Source: Colwellia sp. BRX10-3
GTDB taxonomy: Bacteria > Pseudomonadota > Gammaproteobacteria > Enterobacterales > Alteromonadaceae
Assembly (NCBI RefSeq): GCF_014077505.1
Contig: NZ_JACGWA010000004.1
Span: forward strand, 186,001 to 250,000
Direction of reading: 5' to 3'
Length of the DNA stretch: 64,000 nt
Shown: positions 27,439 through 37,046 of the stretch, one piece after another
Position numbering within the stretch: position 1 is the first letter of the stretch
Layout of the letters: the number at the start of each line of letters is the position of its first letter
The notes under the pieces: generated by a model
What the model saw: the letters and a program-made list of their open reading frames with translations, nothing else
Told to the model about the DNA's origin: nothing
Database searches by the model: none
Translations under genes and position numbers: made by a program

Positions 27439-28650
27439 ATGCAAATAAGTTACATTGCCCGTCAGGCTATACTTGACAGAAATAATCAAACGGTTGGTTA
27501 CGAACTTTTATTTAGAGATAGTCCAGAAAATAAATTCCCTGAAATAGATCAAGATATAGCTAGTTCGAAATTGATTATCCAAAATCATTTTCAAGGAGAT
27601 ATTCAATCAGTCAGTTTAGGTAAATTAGCTTTTATCAATTTTACTGAAAAATGTCTGATCAATAAATATCCGCTTATGTTTGATAAGGCTAGTATCGTTA
27701 TTGAATTGGTCGGGCATAAGTCAGCAACAGAACGGCTATTAAAAATCGTCAAGTTTTATCATGACAAAGGCTATAAAGTAGCATTAAGTGAGTACGACTT
27801 AGATGAAAAATGGGATGTGTTATTTCCTTATCTTGCAATGATAAAAATCGATATAGAAGTAACCAACGCCAAACGTATACGCTCAGTTGTGCATCGAATA
27901 AAACCTTTTGATATTAAGTTAATCGCCGAAAAGGTAGAAACTAACTATCAACTACAATCTTTGGCGGAAGTAGGCTTTGATTATTATCAGGGCTTCTTTT
28001 ATCACGAGCCTGAAATTATTGAAGGACAAACATTAGCTCCTATTAAATCTCAAATGCTGCATTTAATCAGTGAAACCTTTAATAAACCATTAGATTTTGA
28101 CCACATAGCAGAAATAATCGGTCACGATGTTAACTTAACAGTAGGGTTACTTAAATTAGTAAACAATGTTGCAACCGGAACGCGAGTAGAAATCACCTCG
28201 TTAAAACAAGCCGCAGCATATCTAGGTGAAGACAAGCTTAAACAATTTGTAACGATTCTGGCGCTTTCAAAGTTAACCACCAATAAATTCAGTGAAGTTT
28301 CAAAACAGTCGTTAATAACAGCAAAATTAATGGCGGCACTTGCCACTGAAAGTGCTTTTATTGAAATTAGCGACTTCGCCTTTATTACGGGTTTGTTAAG
28401 TGCAATAGAAGTGATTTTGAGCATGCCAATGGATGAAATTGTTAAAACTATGCCATTAGCAAAACCTATTGAAGACGCACTAGTAAACCACAGTGGGTTA
28501 TTAGGCGAATTGTTGGATTTAACCACTAATTACATTACGGGTAATGGTGAGAATATCAAACAACTAACTGAATTATATGGACTCGACGCAGATTTCATCC
28601 ATAAAGAGTTTGTTAATGCCAGTAACTGGTGTAAGTCTCTAGGCATATAG
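27439..28650 (+). CDS. EAL/HDOD (YuxH-type) signalling protein
   Basis: About 403 residues from ATG 27439 (MQISYIARQAILDRN), the usual start of the family; the frame is open to ATG 27388. The N-terminal half is an EAL-like domain that keeps YELLFRDS but lacks the EAL and DDFG catalytic residues (the DDFG region reads LSEYDLD). It is probably a non-enzymatic c-di-GMP sensor or scaffold. The C-terminal half is an HDOD domain (VGLLKLVNNVATG, TSLKQAAAYLGEDKLKQF). Such proteins link c-di-GMP to motility or stress pathways. Confidence 0.85.
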   Translation: MQISYIARQAILDRNNQTVGYELLFRDSPENKFPEIDQDIASSKLIIQNHFQGDIQSVSLGKLAFINFTEKCLINKYPLMFDKASIVIELVGHKSATERLLKIVKFYHDKGYKVALSEYDLDEKWDVLFPYLAMIKIDIEVTNAKRIRSVVHRIKPFDIKLIAEKVETNYQLQSLAEVGFDYYQGFFYHEPEIIEGQTLAPIKSQMLHLISETFNKPLDFDHIAEIIGHDVNLTVGLLKLVNNVATGTRVEITSLKQAAAYLGEDKLKQFVTILALSKLTTNKFSEVSKQSLITAKLMAALATESAFIEISDFAFITGLLSAIEVILSMPMDEIVKTMPLAKPIEDALVNHSGLLGELLDLTTNYITGNGENIKQLTELYGLDADFIHKEFVNASNWCKSLGI

Positions 28651-28670
28651 TGAGGTAAAAATTTTCTATA

Positions 28671-28700
28671 AAAAAGAGCGTATTGTTAATACGCTCTTTT
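28671..28700. terminator. bidirectional terminator, HDOD gene / yghU
   Basis: AAAAGAGCGTATT pairs with AATACGCTCTTTT around GTT. Confidence 0.92.
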
Positions 28701-28714
28701 GCTTTTAAAAATAA

Positions 28715-29584
28715 TTAATCTTCAGTTAATTTGTCTTGAGTACGCTCTAAAAAATCACTTGCTTCATGTCGTTCATGGAGTTGGGTAGAAAGCTCTCCCC
28801 ACGTTTTGTTTACCATGACACCACGTTTAACAGCAGGGCGCTTATCAATGTTTTTAGCCCATCGCATAACATGTTTATACGACGTTAAATCTAAAAACTC
28901 TGCAGCATCATATAAACGATTTAAAGCAAGTGCACCATACCAAGGCCAAATAGCAATATCAGCAATAGTATATTCATCGCCACACATGTAATTATTATCT
29001 TCAAGATGCTTATCTAACACATCAAGTTGGCGTTTTACTTCCATTGAAAACCTATCAATACAATATTCCATTTTTTCAGGTGCATAAGCATAAAAATGGC
29101 CGAATCCACCGCCAAGATATGGCGCGCTGCCCATTTGCCAAAATAGCCAAGACATACATTCAGTACGTTTTTCGGCTGTTGGTAAAAAAGTATTAAATTT
29201 TTCAGCTAAGTGAAATAATATTGAGCCTGACTCAAATAATCGAATTGATTGTTCATTACTTTGATCTAACAAAGCTGGTATTTTTGAGTTTGGATTAACC
29301 TCAACAAACCCACTACCGAATTGATCACCTTTGCTAATGTCAATTAAGTAAGCATCGTATTCGGCTTCTTTTATACCTAATGCTAATAGTTCCTCAAGCA
29401 TAATAGTGACTTTTACGCCATTTGGTGTCGCGAGGGAATATAACTGAAAAGGGTGCTTACCTTTTACTAAAACTTTTTCGTGTGTTGGCCCGGAAATAGG
29501 GCGATTTATACTTGCCCAGTTGCCACCATTTTCAGTATTCCATTGCCATACTTTTGGCGGGATATATGAATTGTCATCACTCAT
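28715..29584 (-). CDS. yghU: YghU-type glutathione S-transferase
   Basis: A 289-residue GST of the nu class, active as a disulfide-bond reductase and organic hydroperoxide reductase that binds two glutathiones. The N-terminal extension (YIPPKVWQWNTENGGNWASINRP) is diagnostic for YghU. The thioredoxin-fold motif YSLATPNGVKVTIMLEE and NPNSKIPAL follow, then the helical domain. It is monocistronic and ends at the shared terminator. Confidence 0.92.
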   Translation of the reverse strand: MSDDNSYIPPKVWQWNTENGGNWASINRPISGPTHEKVLVKGKHPFQLYSLATPNGVKVTIMLEELLALGIKEAEYDAYLIDISKGDQFGSGFVEVNPNSKIPALLDQSNEQSIRLFESGSILFHLAEKFNTFLPTAEKRTECMSWLFWQMGSAPYLGGGFGHFYAYAPEKMEYCIDRFSMEVKRQLDVLDKHLEDNNYMCGDEYTIADIAIWPWYGALALNRLYDAAEFLDLTSYKHVMRWAKNIDKRPAVKRGVMVNKTWGELSTQLHERHEASDFLERTQDKLTED

Positions 29585-29784
29585 ACCAGCTCCAATAATA
29601 AAATATTTTTTATACGTTATGGTTAAACAGATTGAAATGCCAGTATTTCTGACTATTTTCTTATCTTACCTGGCTATAAGTCAGGTAAAGATGTTCTGAT
29701 TAAATATTGAACCAATCTAAATAGTGAATGAACTGATAAGTGCTTGCAGATGTAATTTTCATGTGTGACGGGTAATATAATATA

Positions 29785-30708
29785 TCAATACGACTGCAAT
29801 GTTTCTGCGATAGTATCAACAATACTAAAAGCATTACTGCTATGAAGCACACTGTCTGAACTCCAAATGTTAGCAACACCCATTTGGGTAAGACTTGTTA
29901 TGGCGTCATCAACAAAAAATGCATGGGTGACTATGATGGAAATACTCGATGGTGCTTGAAGTTGTATTTGTTCTACCGCTTGTTCAAGGGTTTTTCCTGT
30001 ACTGGCAATATCATCAACCAGGATCACGTCGCGATTGGTCAAGCTTAGGGCTTTATTGTTTTTATTATGACCACTATTTTTATCACCAGTGTCGCTATTA
30101 GTCGCTAAGCTTACCGTAACATTTTTATCATCCAAGCGCTTTTTGGTCGCGATGGCATAATGCCAATGGTGCGGTTTGGCTATGGCTTCAACCCATTGCT
30201 TAGACTCTTCATCTGGACCAACGAGGACAGGTTGACTAAAGTGCTGCTGTAAGAATTTCGACATGGCGTTACTCGCATGTAAAGCAATGGCTTGACTGCT
30301 AATAGCCTCACTTAAGTTATTAATACGATGCAAATGTGGGTCGATAGTGATAACGCGATCAAAATAGTCTCCGAGTAATTTACCAATAATCTTTTGGCTA
30401 ACAGCTTCACCTTCGTGAAAAGCGATATCTTGTCGCATGTAGCATAAATAGGGTGCGACTAAGGTTATAAATTTAACGCCTTGGGCTCGTGCTGCTGCAG
30501 CTGTGATAATTAGTTCAATGAGCTTTTCATTAGGCTGGTTTAAAGTACGACATATTATCACTTGCTTTGGCAATGTTGCCGGTAATAAAACTTTTGTTTC
30601 ACCATCTGGAAATCGATGCAATACAATCCTTTTGAATGGAATCGATAAACTTTTCGCTAGTTGTTGTGCGGGTGTTAAATAATCGTCAAAACCCAGTATT
30701 AAAGTCAT
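29785..30708 (-). CDS. ribose-phosphate pyrophosphokinase-like protein
   Basis: Makes or uses PRPP. A 307-residue protein with the PRPP synthetase layout: FPDGETKVLLP near the N-terminus, LVAPYLCYMRQDIAFHEGEAVSQK (catalytic flexible loop region) and VILVDDIASTGKTL as the PRPP-binding motif (about 230-243). It is a second, divergent type, not the housekeeping Prs. It is 20 bp downstream of, and surely cotranscribed with, the AMP/thymidine phosphorylase gene. The pair suggests conversion between nucleotide ribose and PRPP. An AGGAG precedes the ATG. Confidence 0.88.
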   Translation of the reverse strand: MTLILGFDDYLTPAQQLAKSLSIPFKRIVLHRFPDGETKVLLPATLPKQVIICRTLNQPNEKLIELIITAAAARAQGVKFITLVAPYLCYMRQDIAFHEGEAVSQKIIGKLLGDYFDRVITIDPHLHRINNLSEAISSQAIALHASNAMSKFLQQHFSQPVLVGPDEESKQWVEAIAKPHHWHYAIATKKRLDDKNVTVSLATNSDTGDKNSGHNKNNKALSLTNRDVILVDDIASTGKTLEQAVEQIQLQAPSSISIIVTHAFFVDDAITSLTQMGVANIWSSDSVLHSSNAFSIVDTIAETLQSY

Positions 30709-30728
30709 AGCAACTCCTAAAGGAAAAA

Positions 30729-32258
30729 TTAAATAAAGTAGTTATCGTTTGTCACTGGTGGATTTTTATCTATGACATAAGCATTATTTTCATTAGAAAA
30801 TTGTGTGGAAAATTCATAATTACTTTTAAAACAGGCGTATATCGTAAAAAGAATGTCACCTTTTTTAACTTTATCGCCTACTTTTTTGATGAGATTAATA
30901 CCGGCATTTTTATCGATAGGAGCGCCAGCAAGACTTGCGATATGAGCAATATTTAAGTTATCTATGGCATGGATATAGCCACTTTTTAATGCAGTTACCG
31001 AGTATTCTAACGCGGCTTTACGCTGTTGTTTTAGCTGGACTCCTTGTGCTGCAATAATGGCTTGCATTTTCTCAAAGGCCCGGCCAGACTCTAAAATATC
31101 TCTTGCAATATTATACCCTTGACCGCCTCTAACATCAGGATCAAACTCTAATATTCGTCCCGCTAAGCGTAAAGATTTTTCCCGTAAATCACTTGGGGCA
31201 CATTTTTGGTTATTTAATACTTGTTGAACATCTCTGGCTTCTAATGCGGGACCAATACCATTACCTATGGGTTGAGAGCCATCACTCACCACAACTTCTA
31301 TATATAAACCAAACTGATCACCAATATATTCAAATAATTTTCTTAAGGCTAATGCCGCCTGATTATGATGTATTTTAGCGGAAGGGCCGACCGGTATATC
31401 AATGAGCAAATGGGTTGATCCCGCGGCTATTTTTTTAGATAGAATGGACGCAACTAATTGCCCTGTTGAGTCCATAGATAATGGTCGCTCAACCGAAATT
31501 AAAATATCGTCAACCGGTGCCAACCTTGCCGTTCCTCCCCACGTCAACATGCCGCGATGCTGCTGTACAACCTTTTTCATTTGTTCAATGGAGAGTTCAA
31601 CGTTAGCCAATACCTCCATGGTATCGGCAGTGCCGGCCGGTGAGGTAATAGCACGGCTGGAAGTTTTAGGCATAAGCATACCGTGGGCAGCAATGATTGG
31701 CATAACTATCATGGTGGTTCGATTCCCAGGAATACCGCCAATACAATGTTTATCTACAACAATAGCCTCACCCCAGTTTAAGCATTTACCCGTGTCTACC
31801 ATAGCTTTTGTTAAAAAGAATACTTCTTCACGTTCTAAACCGTTATGGCTACAAGCGACTAAAAATGCTGCAATTTCCATTTTTGAATAACGGTTTTCTA
31901 AAATATCCTGGCATATAAGATGATATTCATTTTTATTGAGAGTTTCACCAGCAATTTTTCGGTGTACAGATTCAAGCGATATGGGTGGGGTGGCTGGTGC
32001 AATGCTTACGTTAACTCCCTGCCTTTTGGCCAGTTGTCCGAAGGCTTGGGTGCTTAAACCGAGTTCATTTGTATCGACAATAGCGCTGTCATCAACAATA
32101 TTTAATACCGCAAGTACAGGGCGAACATTACCTTTTACAGAGATTTCTATTTTCATTAAGGCCTGAAAGCCTTCGGTACGGTATAAAGGACAATCCCGGT
32201 GTAAATAGGCTACGTTCTCTTTAAAGGTGTCAATGGCAACGGATTTGAGTTTTAACAT
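30729..32258 (-). CDS. AMP/thymidine phosphorylase (archaeal-type family)
   Basis: A 509-residue nucleoside or nucleotide phosphorylase. The N-terminal 90-residue domain ([19 protein letters not shown]) is absent from E. coli DeoA and typical of archaeal AMP phosphorylase and the bacterial putative thymidine phosphorylases. The catalytic core has [33 protein letters not shown] and [12 protein letters not shown]. The C-terminal domain follows. In Archaea the enzyme releases ribose-1,5-bisphosphate from AMP; here the substrate is inferred. First gene of a two-gene unit with the PRPP synthetase-like gene. Confidence 0.88.
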   Translation of the reverse strand: MLKLKSVAIDTFKENVAYLHRDCPLYRTEGFQALMKIEISVKGNVRPVLAVLNIVDDSAIVDTNELGLSTQAFGQLAKRQGVNVSIAPATPPISLESVHRKIAGETLNKNEYHLICQDILENRYSKMEIAAFLVACSHNGLEREEVFFLTKAMVDTGKCLNWGEAIVVDKHCIGGIPGNRTTMIVMPIIAAHGMLMPKTSSRAITSPAGTADTMEVLANVELSIEQMKKVVQQHRGMLTWGGTARLAPVDDILISVERPLSMDSTGQLVASILSKKIAAGSTHLLIDIPVGPSAKIHHNQAALALRKLFEYIGDQFGLYIEVVVSDGSQPIGNGIGPALEARDVQQVLNNQKCAPSDLREKSLRLAGRILEFDPDVRGGQGYNIARDILESGRAFEKMQAIIAAQGVQLKQQRKAALEYSVTALKSGYIHAIDNLNIAHIASLAGAPIDKNAGINLIKKVGDKVKKGDILFTIYACFKSNYEFSTQFSNENNAYVIDKNPPVTNDNYFI

Positions 32259-32558
32259 CAGCTAATAAATCCTTTTTTACTCAATTATAATAGTTGGAAA
32301 CAGTACTCGCCTATAGCAACGTTAGTCAGTATGCGATAATTACAAAATAACTCGCTTATGGTCTGAATGATAACGATTCATAGATATAATGTAGCTAACC
32401 GCCGCATACCTTCGAGCTATAAAAATATTGGTAAAATAGCAGTATGAGCACGGTATTTTAAATCAAGTAAATTGATTTTTAGGGAAGATATATAGCTCAT
32501 ACCTATCAGTTAATTTTAGGCTGTGACGGGGGTGGTGTTAAAACTAAAGCTAGTTTTT
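32259..32558. other. 300-bp intergenic region between usp and the phosphorylase gene
   Basis: No gene is seen. AAATCAA and TTGATTT are inverted at 32460-32478 around GTAAA; the halves are in the opposite order to an FNR box, so it may be a weak hairpin rather than that operator. A promoter for the phosphorylase-PRPP synthetase unit may lie here, but no clear -35/-10 pair was found. Confidence 0.4.
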
Positions 32559-33011
32559 TTATGATCTACATCGAACTGCTAACACATCACATTTTGCACC
32601 GTGTAAAATAGCATTAGCGGTAGAGCCGAGTAATAATTGCAACCCATGCACACCGTGGCTCCCCGTTATAATTAAATCGACTTTTTTACTGTCTGCAAAA
32701 GCTAAAATTTCCTCGCTAATGCGTCCTATAGGTATATGCAAGCTTTGCGCTTTAATACCTAAGCTTTTAGCCAGGGGTTTTAGTTGCTCTTTCGCACGCT
32801 CTTCTAATAATCTTGTGGCACTAACACTATCTGTCGCGTCTAGGTTAGGAACAACACCGTATATGCCGCCATAATAAACCTCAGGTATCGGCTCTATTAC
32901 ATGAATAACGCTCAGTTTGGCCTTAGTAAGTTGTTGCAATTCTTTAACTTTATTTTCAATGTGACTTTTAGTGTTATTTAGTTCTGTGGCAAATAAAATG
33001 TGCTGATACAT
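32559..33011 (-). CDS. universal stress protein (UspA family)
   Basis: About 150 residues from ATG 33011, which follows GGAGAAG; the frame extends four codons further to 33023. The Usp fold is seen in HILFATELNNTK (first strand, Asp replaced by Glu), and the ATP-binding loop GSHGVHGLQLLLGSTANAIL (G-2x-G-9x-G-S/T) is near the C-terminus. It probably binds ATP. It lies 14 bp after the beta-CASP gene and is the third gene of the cytochrome c - beta-CASP - usp unit. Confidence 0.9.
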   Translation of the reverse strand: MYQHILFATELNNTKSHIENKVKELQQLTKAKLSVIHVIEPIPEVYYGGIYGVVPNLDATDSVSATRLLEERAKEQLKPLAKSLGIKAQSLHIPIGRISEEILAFADSKKVDLIITGSHGVHGLQLLLGSTANAILHGAKCDVLAVRCRS

Positions 33012-33025
33012 AGACTTCTCCATTT

Positions 33026-34414
33026 TTAGATAACAATATTTTGTTTGTAACTGGCTTGTACAACACTAACTTTGTGTAAGTGTTTTAGTTTTTGTGAGAG
33101 CACTTCCATTGCTTCTTCTTCACCATGAACAAGAACCACAGGGGGTTTATTTTCAAAACCTTGATACCACTCTAACAAACCTTGCTGGTCAGCATGAGCA
33201 GAAAAGCCACCAACAGTATGAATATGGGCATTAACTTGTATTTTCTCACCCCATAAATTAATATTTTTAGTACCATCGACAAGTGCTCGGCCTATGGTGC
33301 CTCTTGCTTGAAATCCAACAATTATTACATGGGCGTTTTCACGCCAAATGTTATGTTTAAAATGGTGCTTAATTCTACCTCCTGTACACATGCCACTACC
33401 TGCGATGATGATAGCACCAGAATTAATTTGGTTGATTTTCATTGAGTATTCAGTTTTTTCTGACATGTGCAGGTTAGGAAGATCAAATAGACCATCATGA
33501 TTTTTGTTAATATCTAGCGCTTTTTGGTCGTAAACTTCGCTGTGTTTAGCGTAAACACGGGTCGCTTTTATCCCCATAGGACTATCAAGAAAAATTTGCC
33601 AATCACCCAGCTGCCACTGGTCAAAATGTTGTTTAAATTCATAAAGTAGCTCTTGTGTTCTACCAACAGTAAAAGCAGGAATCAATATATTGCCTTTATT
33701 ACTTTTAGCTTGAGCAATAATCTCACCCATTTCTTGCCAAGTATCGTCCCAACTGCGATGCAGCCGATCGCCATAGGTACTTTCCATAATGACGAGGTCA
33801 GCATATTTAATTTTGCATGGATCACGCAAAATAGGGGCGTTTTTATGACCTAAATCACCACTAAATACCACTTTTTTGTTCACACCATTGTCATTAAGCG
33901 TTAATTCAATGATGGCTGAGCCAATAATATGCCCTGCATCTTTGAGGGTTAGTTTTACACCGGGGCAAATTTCCACTTCTTGATCATAATTAAGCCCTTT
34001 AAAATACTGTAATGTTCTTTCTGCTTCTTCAGTGGTATAAAGCGGTTCTATCAAGGGTAAGCCTTTACGTTCAAGTTTTTTGTTTTCCCAACGCGCTTCT
34101 TTTTCGTGAATATAGCCCGAATCAACCAGCATGATTTTGCATAAATCCACCGTAGCGTTATGAGTAAATATACTGCCATGAAAACCTTCTTTAATCAGCA
34201 TGGGTAATCGACCCGTGTGATCAAGATGAGCATGACTGACAATCACCGCATCAAGTTCAGTAACATCAAAAGGAAAGTCGTCATTATTATGTCGCTCATG
34301 CTCGTGAGAGCCTTGTAACATGCCACACTCCAGCAATATATTTTTATCATTAACTTGTATCAAATAGCACGAACCTGTGACTTCTCTCGTCGCGCCAAAA
34401 AATTTAATATTCAT
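33026..34414 (-). CDS. beta-CASP metallo-beta-lactamase (RNA-processing type)
   Basis: A 462-residue protein of the beta-CASP branch of metallo-hydrolases, which includes RNA endo- and exonucleases (CPSF73/YsnB-like). The zinc motif HAHLDHTG is near residue 60, GHIIGSAIIEL and FSGDLGH follow, then the beta-CASP cap (PAFTVGRTQELLYEF, GSGMCTGGRIKHHF) and the final VGGFSAHADQQGLLEW. Such genes often sit in stress clusters beside usp genes in Proteobacteria. It is 15 bp after the cytochrome gene. GGAGC precedes the ATG. Confidence 0.9.
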   Translation of the reverse strand: MNIKFFGATREVTGSCYLIQVNDKNILLECGMLQGSHEHERHNNDDFPFDVTELDAVIVSHAHLDHTGRLPMLIKEGFHGSIFTHNATVDLCKIMLVDSGYIHEKEARWENKKLERKGLPLIEPLYTTEEAERTLQYFKGLNYDQEVEICPGVKLTLKDAGHIIGSAIIELTLNDNGVNKKVVFSGDLGHKNAPILRDPCKIKYADLVIMESTYGDRLHRSWDDTWQEMGEIIAQAKSNKGNILIPAFTVGRTQELLYEFKQHFDQWQLGDWQIFLDSPMGIKATRVYAKHSEVYDQKALDINKNHDGLFDLPNLHMSEKTEYSMKINQINSGAIIIAGSGMCTGGRIKHHFKHNIWRENAHVIIVGFQARGTIGRALVDGTKNINLWGEKIQVNAHIHTVGGFSAHADQQGLLEWYQGFENKPPVVLVHGEEEAMEVLSQKLKHLHKVSVVQASYKQNIVI

Positions 34415-34429
34415 CTAAAGCTCCAATAA

Positions 34430-34888
34430 TTATTGTTGAGGATAATATTGATACTTGGTATGTCGGTATGGGACTAAGGTATAATTTGGTTGTAAAAAAG
34501 TCACCAAATCAATCAGTTCAGTTACCGTCATTTCGTCATTAAAAATTTTCATTTTAGATTGTCCATCAGCCGTTTTTGCCTGAGTTAAGGCTGGATTAGA
34601 AAATTTATGAGAAGGGTTAATAACTGAAGTAACTAATTCAGCATAAGTGACAATTTCAGTTTTATTGCCACCAAGGAAAATTGAAAGACTTTCGTTTTTC
34701 TCAATACTGGCATCCTCAACATTGTTAATTCTGTGGCAAGCTAAACATTGAAACTTTAAAAATACTTTTTCACCTGCTGCTACTGAGCCTTTAGGCAGGC
34801 TAAAGCCTCTAGGTGAATCTACACCTTTATTACAACTGAACAGGGTTAATGACACTGTGATGAATAAAGCGACTAGAGTGTATTTCAT
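34430..34888 (-). CDS. c-type cytochrome lipoprotein
   Basis: 152 residues. A lipoprotein signal peptide ends in LFSC (C19), and a single haem-binding CLACH motif follows at about residue 49; the mature part is a small monohaem domain. The SPRGFSLP segment after the lipid site and the C-terminal VTFLQPNYTLVPYR are shared with the paralogue at 40990-41439. It is likely a periplasmic electron carrier anchored to a membrane. First gene of an operon with beta-CASP and usp; an FNR box lies 187 bp upstream. Confidence 0.85.
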   Translation of the reverse strand: MKYTLVALFITVSLTLFSCNKGVDSPRGFSLPKGSVAAGEKVFLKFQCLACHRINNVEDASIEKNESLSIFLGGNKTEIVTYAELVTSVINPSHKFSNPALTQAKTADGQSKMKIFNDEMTVTELIDLVTFLQPNYTLVPYRHTKYQYYPQQ

Positions 34889-35074
34889 TATTATTCCTTA
34901 ACAGATTTATTGCTTAGATAATCGTCTATTTCTTCTTTAACTAGTAGCCTTGTGGGAAATAGAAGAGTTATATTTAAACTATGCTATCTTAAAGTTTTTT
35001 CACATCGCTAGAGTAAAGTTTATCTTTCAGTCTAGTTAAACTTAACCGATAGCACTTATTTATCTGAGCAAATA

Positions 35075-35088
35075 TTGATTAAGATCAA
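35075..35088. promoter_or_regulatory. FNR/ANR box (perfect), divergent cytochrome region
   Basis: TTGAT-TAAG-ATCAA matches the FNR consensus TTGAT-N4-ATCAA exactly. It lies in the 372-bp gap between the c-type cytochrome operon (minus) and the b561 gene (plus). At -41.5 it would place a minus-strand start near 35040 for the cytochrome c operon. Confidence 0.75.
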
Positions 35089-35189
35089 ATTGCTGACTTA
35101 GTAATGACATTGAATTTGTCAGCTGATTTAGCCAAAGTGTTTGATGAGTACTACATATAACGATAACAAAAAGTTATTCGATTACTCTA

Positions 35190-35203
35190 TTGATACAGAT
35201 CAA
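35190..35203. promoter_or_regulatory. FNR/ANR box (perfect) upstream of cytochrome b561
   Basis: TTGAT-ACAG-ATCAA is a second exact FNR site. Its centre is about 64 bp before ATG 35261, so a class II promoter would start near 35238, just ahead of the ribosome binding site. Confidence 0.78.
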
Positions 35204-35260
35204 CTGTTTTTATTTATAATCTGCTTTAATTAAGTCAGTTAAACTAGCATGAGGTTTAAG

Positions 35261-35806
35261 ATGACATCAAAGCAGCGATATCCCTTTTTATCCATTACCT
35301 TGCATTGGTTAATGCTCTTGCTATTAATTGCTGTCTATTCCTGCATAGAATTTAGAGAGTTATACCCAAAGGGAAGTGAACCTCGAGAAGCACTTAAAAC
35401 ATGGCACTTTATGCTTGGTCTAAGCGTTTTTTGTCTAGTATGGATTCGCTTGCTTTTAAGGGGTACAACTTATACTCCGGTGATAACACCCTCGCTACCC
35501 AATTGGCAAAAACACTCCGCCAAATTTATGCATAGTTGTTTATATCTATTTATGATTATTATGCCGTTAGCAGGTTGGCTAATATTAAGTGCAGAAGGAA
35601 ATATAATACCTTTTTGGGGGCTTTCTCTACCTAGCTTAGTAGCCGAAAACGAAGCACTTGCAAAAACTATTGAAGAGCTACATGAAACTACTGGCATGGT
35701 GGGATATTACCTGATTGGCCTGCATGCTGTTGCAGCACTTTTTCATCATTATGTACAAAAGGACAATACCTTAATCAGGATGTTGCCTTGGCTTAGCTCG
35801 AAGTGA
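35261..35806 (+). CDS. cytochrome b561 (CybB family)
   Basis: About 181 residues from ATG 35261, which follows GAGG; an upstream ATG at 35249 is in frame. Four transmembrane helices carry the haem-ligand histidines of the b561 family: SITLHWLMLLL (first helix), TWHFMLGLSVF (second) and YYLIGLHAVAALFHHYVQKD (last). It should shuttle electrons between the quinone pool and periplasmic partners; the adjacent lipoprotein cytochrome c is a candidate. A perfect FNR box in front suggests induction when oxygen is low. Confidence 0.88.
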   Translation: MTSKQRYPFLSITLHWLMLLLLIAVYSCIEFRELYPKGSEPREALKTWHFMLGLSVFCLVWIRLLLRGTTYTPVITPSLPNWQKHSAKFMHSCLYLFMIIMPLAGWLILSAEGNIIPFWGLSLPSLVAENEALAKTIEELHETTGMVGYYLIGLHAVAALFHHYVQKDNTLIRMLPWLSSK

Positions 35807-35900
35807 GCTAAGTATAAGGAAGTATTGGTATAAGTAGAGCGAGATAGCTGCATGTAACATTAAATTCAATCAAATCCTCGACACTATAGCGATAGCTAAC

Positions 35901-35958
35901 AACCCTAGGCATCATGAGTTTATCAAGCAATTTATACTAACCGCGTGATGCTAGGTTT
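35901..35958. repeat. imperfect inverted repeat between b561 and permease genes
   Basis: AACCCTAGGCATCATG and CGTGATGCTAGGTTT are inverted with one bulge, around a 27-nt spacer. It could end the b561 transcript or act as an operator for the permease gene. There is no T run, so a terminator is uncertain. Confidence 0.4.
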
Positions 35959-35990
35959 ATCATCATACGATAAATGTAAATACCAGTAAT

Positions 35991-37022
35991 ATGGGTATTA
36001 TTCATTATACAAACAGGGGGAAATACACTATTTTTCAGGTTTTTACAGATATAGCCTCTTGGCTTGTGGTTGATATACTCGGTTTATCTAGAGCAACAAA
36101 ACTAGGTGATGCGTTGCACTTTTTTATAGAAGATACCACAAAAATTTTCTTTCTACTGTTGGTGATGATTTATGTCATTGCCTTATTAAGAGCGTCGATG
36201 AATCTCGAACGTGTACGTGATTATTTAGCGGGTAAACACAAAGGAGTCGGTTATTTATTAGCAGCTAGTTTTGGCGCCATAACTCCGTTTTGCTCTTGCT
36301 CAAGCATTCCGGTATTTTTGGGTTTTACCTCCGCTGGTATCCCTGTTGGCATAACGATGTCATTTCTAATTACCTCACCCTTAATAAATGAAGTGGCTGT
36401 GCTCTTGTTACTGAGTTTATTGGGCTGGAAATTCACTGTGCTTTACGTCGTTGTTGGAATGTCGATTGGTATTTTATCGGGTGTTTTTCTTGATGCCATC
36501 AAAGCTGAGCGATGGTTGCAATCGTTTGCAGCTAAAGCCTTAGTGCAAGGTAAAGAAGCTTCTTTAAGTGTTAAAGTCGCACACATAAGCGCCTTATCTT
36601 TAAAAGAACGCCATAATTTTGCAAAAGAGGAAATGTTAGAAATATTTGCTCGAGTATGGAAATGGGTCATTGTCGGTGTGGGTTTAGGCGCTTCTTTACA
36701 CGGCTTTGTCCCAGACGGTTGGATCCAAGAACATTTAGGGGCTGGTCAATGGTGGTCGGTTCCTTCCGCCGTATTACTGGGTATACCATTATACTCTAAT
36801 GCCACGGGTGTTATTCCTGTGATGGAAAGCTTAATTAAACAAGGGCTCCCAATCGGTACTACACTCGCTTTTTGTATGAGTACCGTTGCGGCAAGTTTCC
36901 CTGAATTTATTTTATTAAAGCAAGTGATGCAATGGCGATTATTAGCAGTACTTTTCTTGCTGTTACTGAGTGCATTTACATTAATTGGTTGGATTTTTAA
37001 TTTTCTAACGCCGTTTATTTAA
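35991..37022 (+). CDS. UPF0718/DUF318 permease
   Basis: A 343-residue membrane protein with about eight helices. The family hallmark is TPFCSCSSIPVFLGFTSAGIP (about residues 99-119), whose cysteine cluster is thought to bind a metal or metalloid. A second similar half carries GIPLYSNATGVIPVMESL. The relatives export metals or organoarsenicals, but the substrate here is not known. ATG 35991 has no good ribosome site. A strong AGGGGG lies 9 nt before an in-frame ATT codon at 36030, which could be an unusual start. The small thioredoxin-fold protein follows 24 bp later. Confidence 0.85.
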   Translation: MGIIHYTNRGKYTIFQVFTDIASWLVVDILGLSRATKLGDALHFFIEDTTKIFFLLLVMIYVIALLRASMNLERVRDYLAGKHKGVGYLLAASFGAITPFCSCSSIPVFLGFTSAGIPVGITMSFLITSPLINEVAVLLLLSLLGWKFTVLYVVVGMSIGILSGVFLDAIKAERWLQSFAAKALVQGKEASLSVKVAHISALSLKERHNFAKEEMLEIFARVWKWVIVGVGLGASLHGFVPDGWIQEHLGAGQWWSVPSAVLLGIPLYSNATGVIPVMESLIKQGLPIGTTLAFCMSTVAASFPEFILLKQVMQWRLLAVLFLLLLSAFTLIGWIFNFLTPFI

Positions 37023-37046
37023 GGCCTTATTTGTAAAGGTTATATC

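Noticed and set aside
32460-32478. FNR box upstream of the phosphorylase gene
   Set aside because: The half sites are in the order ATCAA ... TTGAT, the reverse of the FNR arrangement, so it is only a short hairpin.
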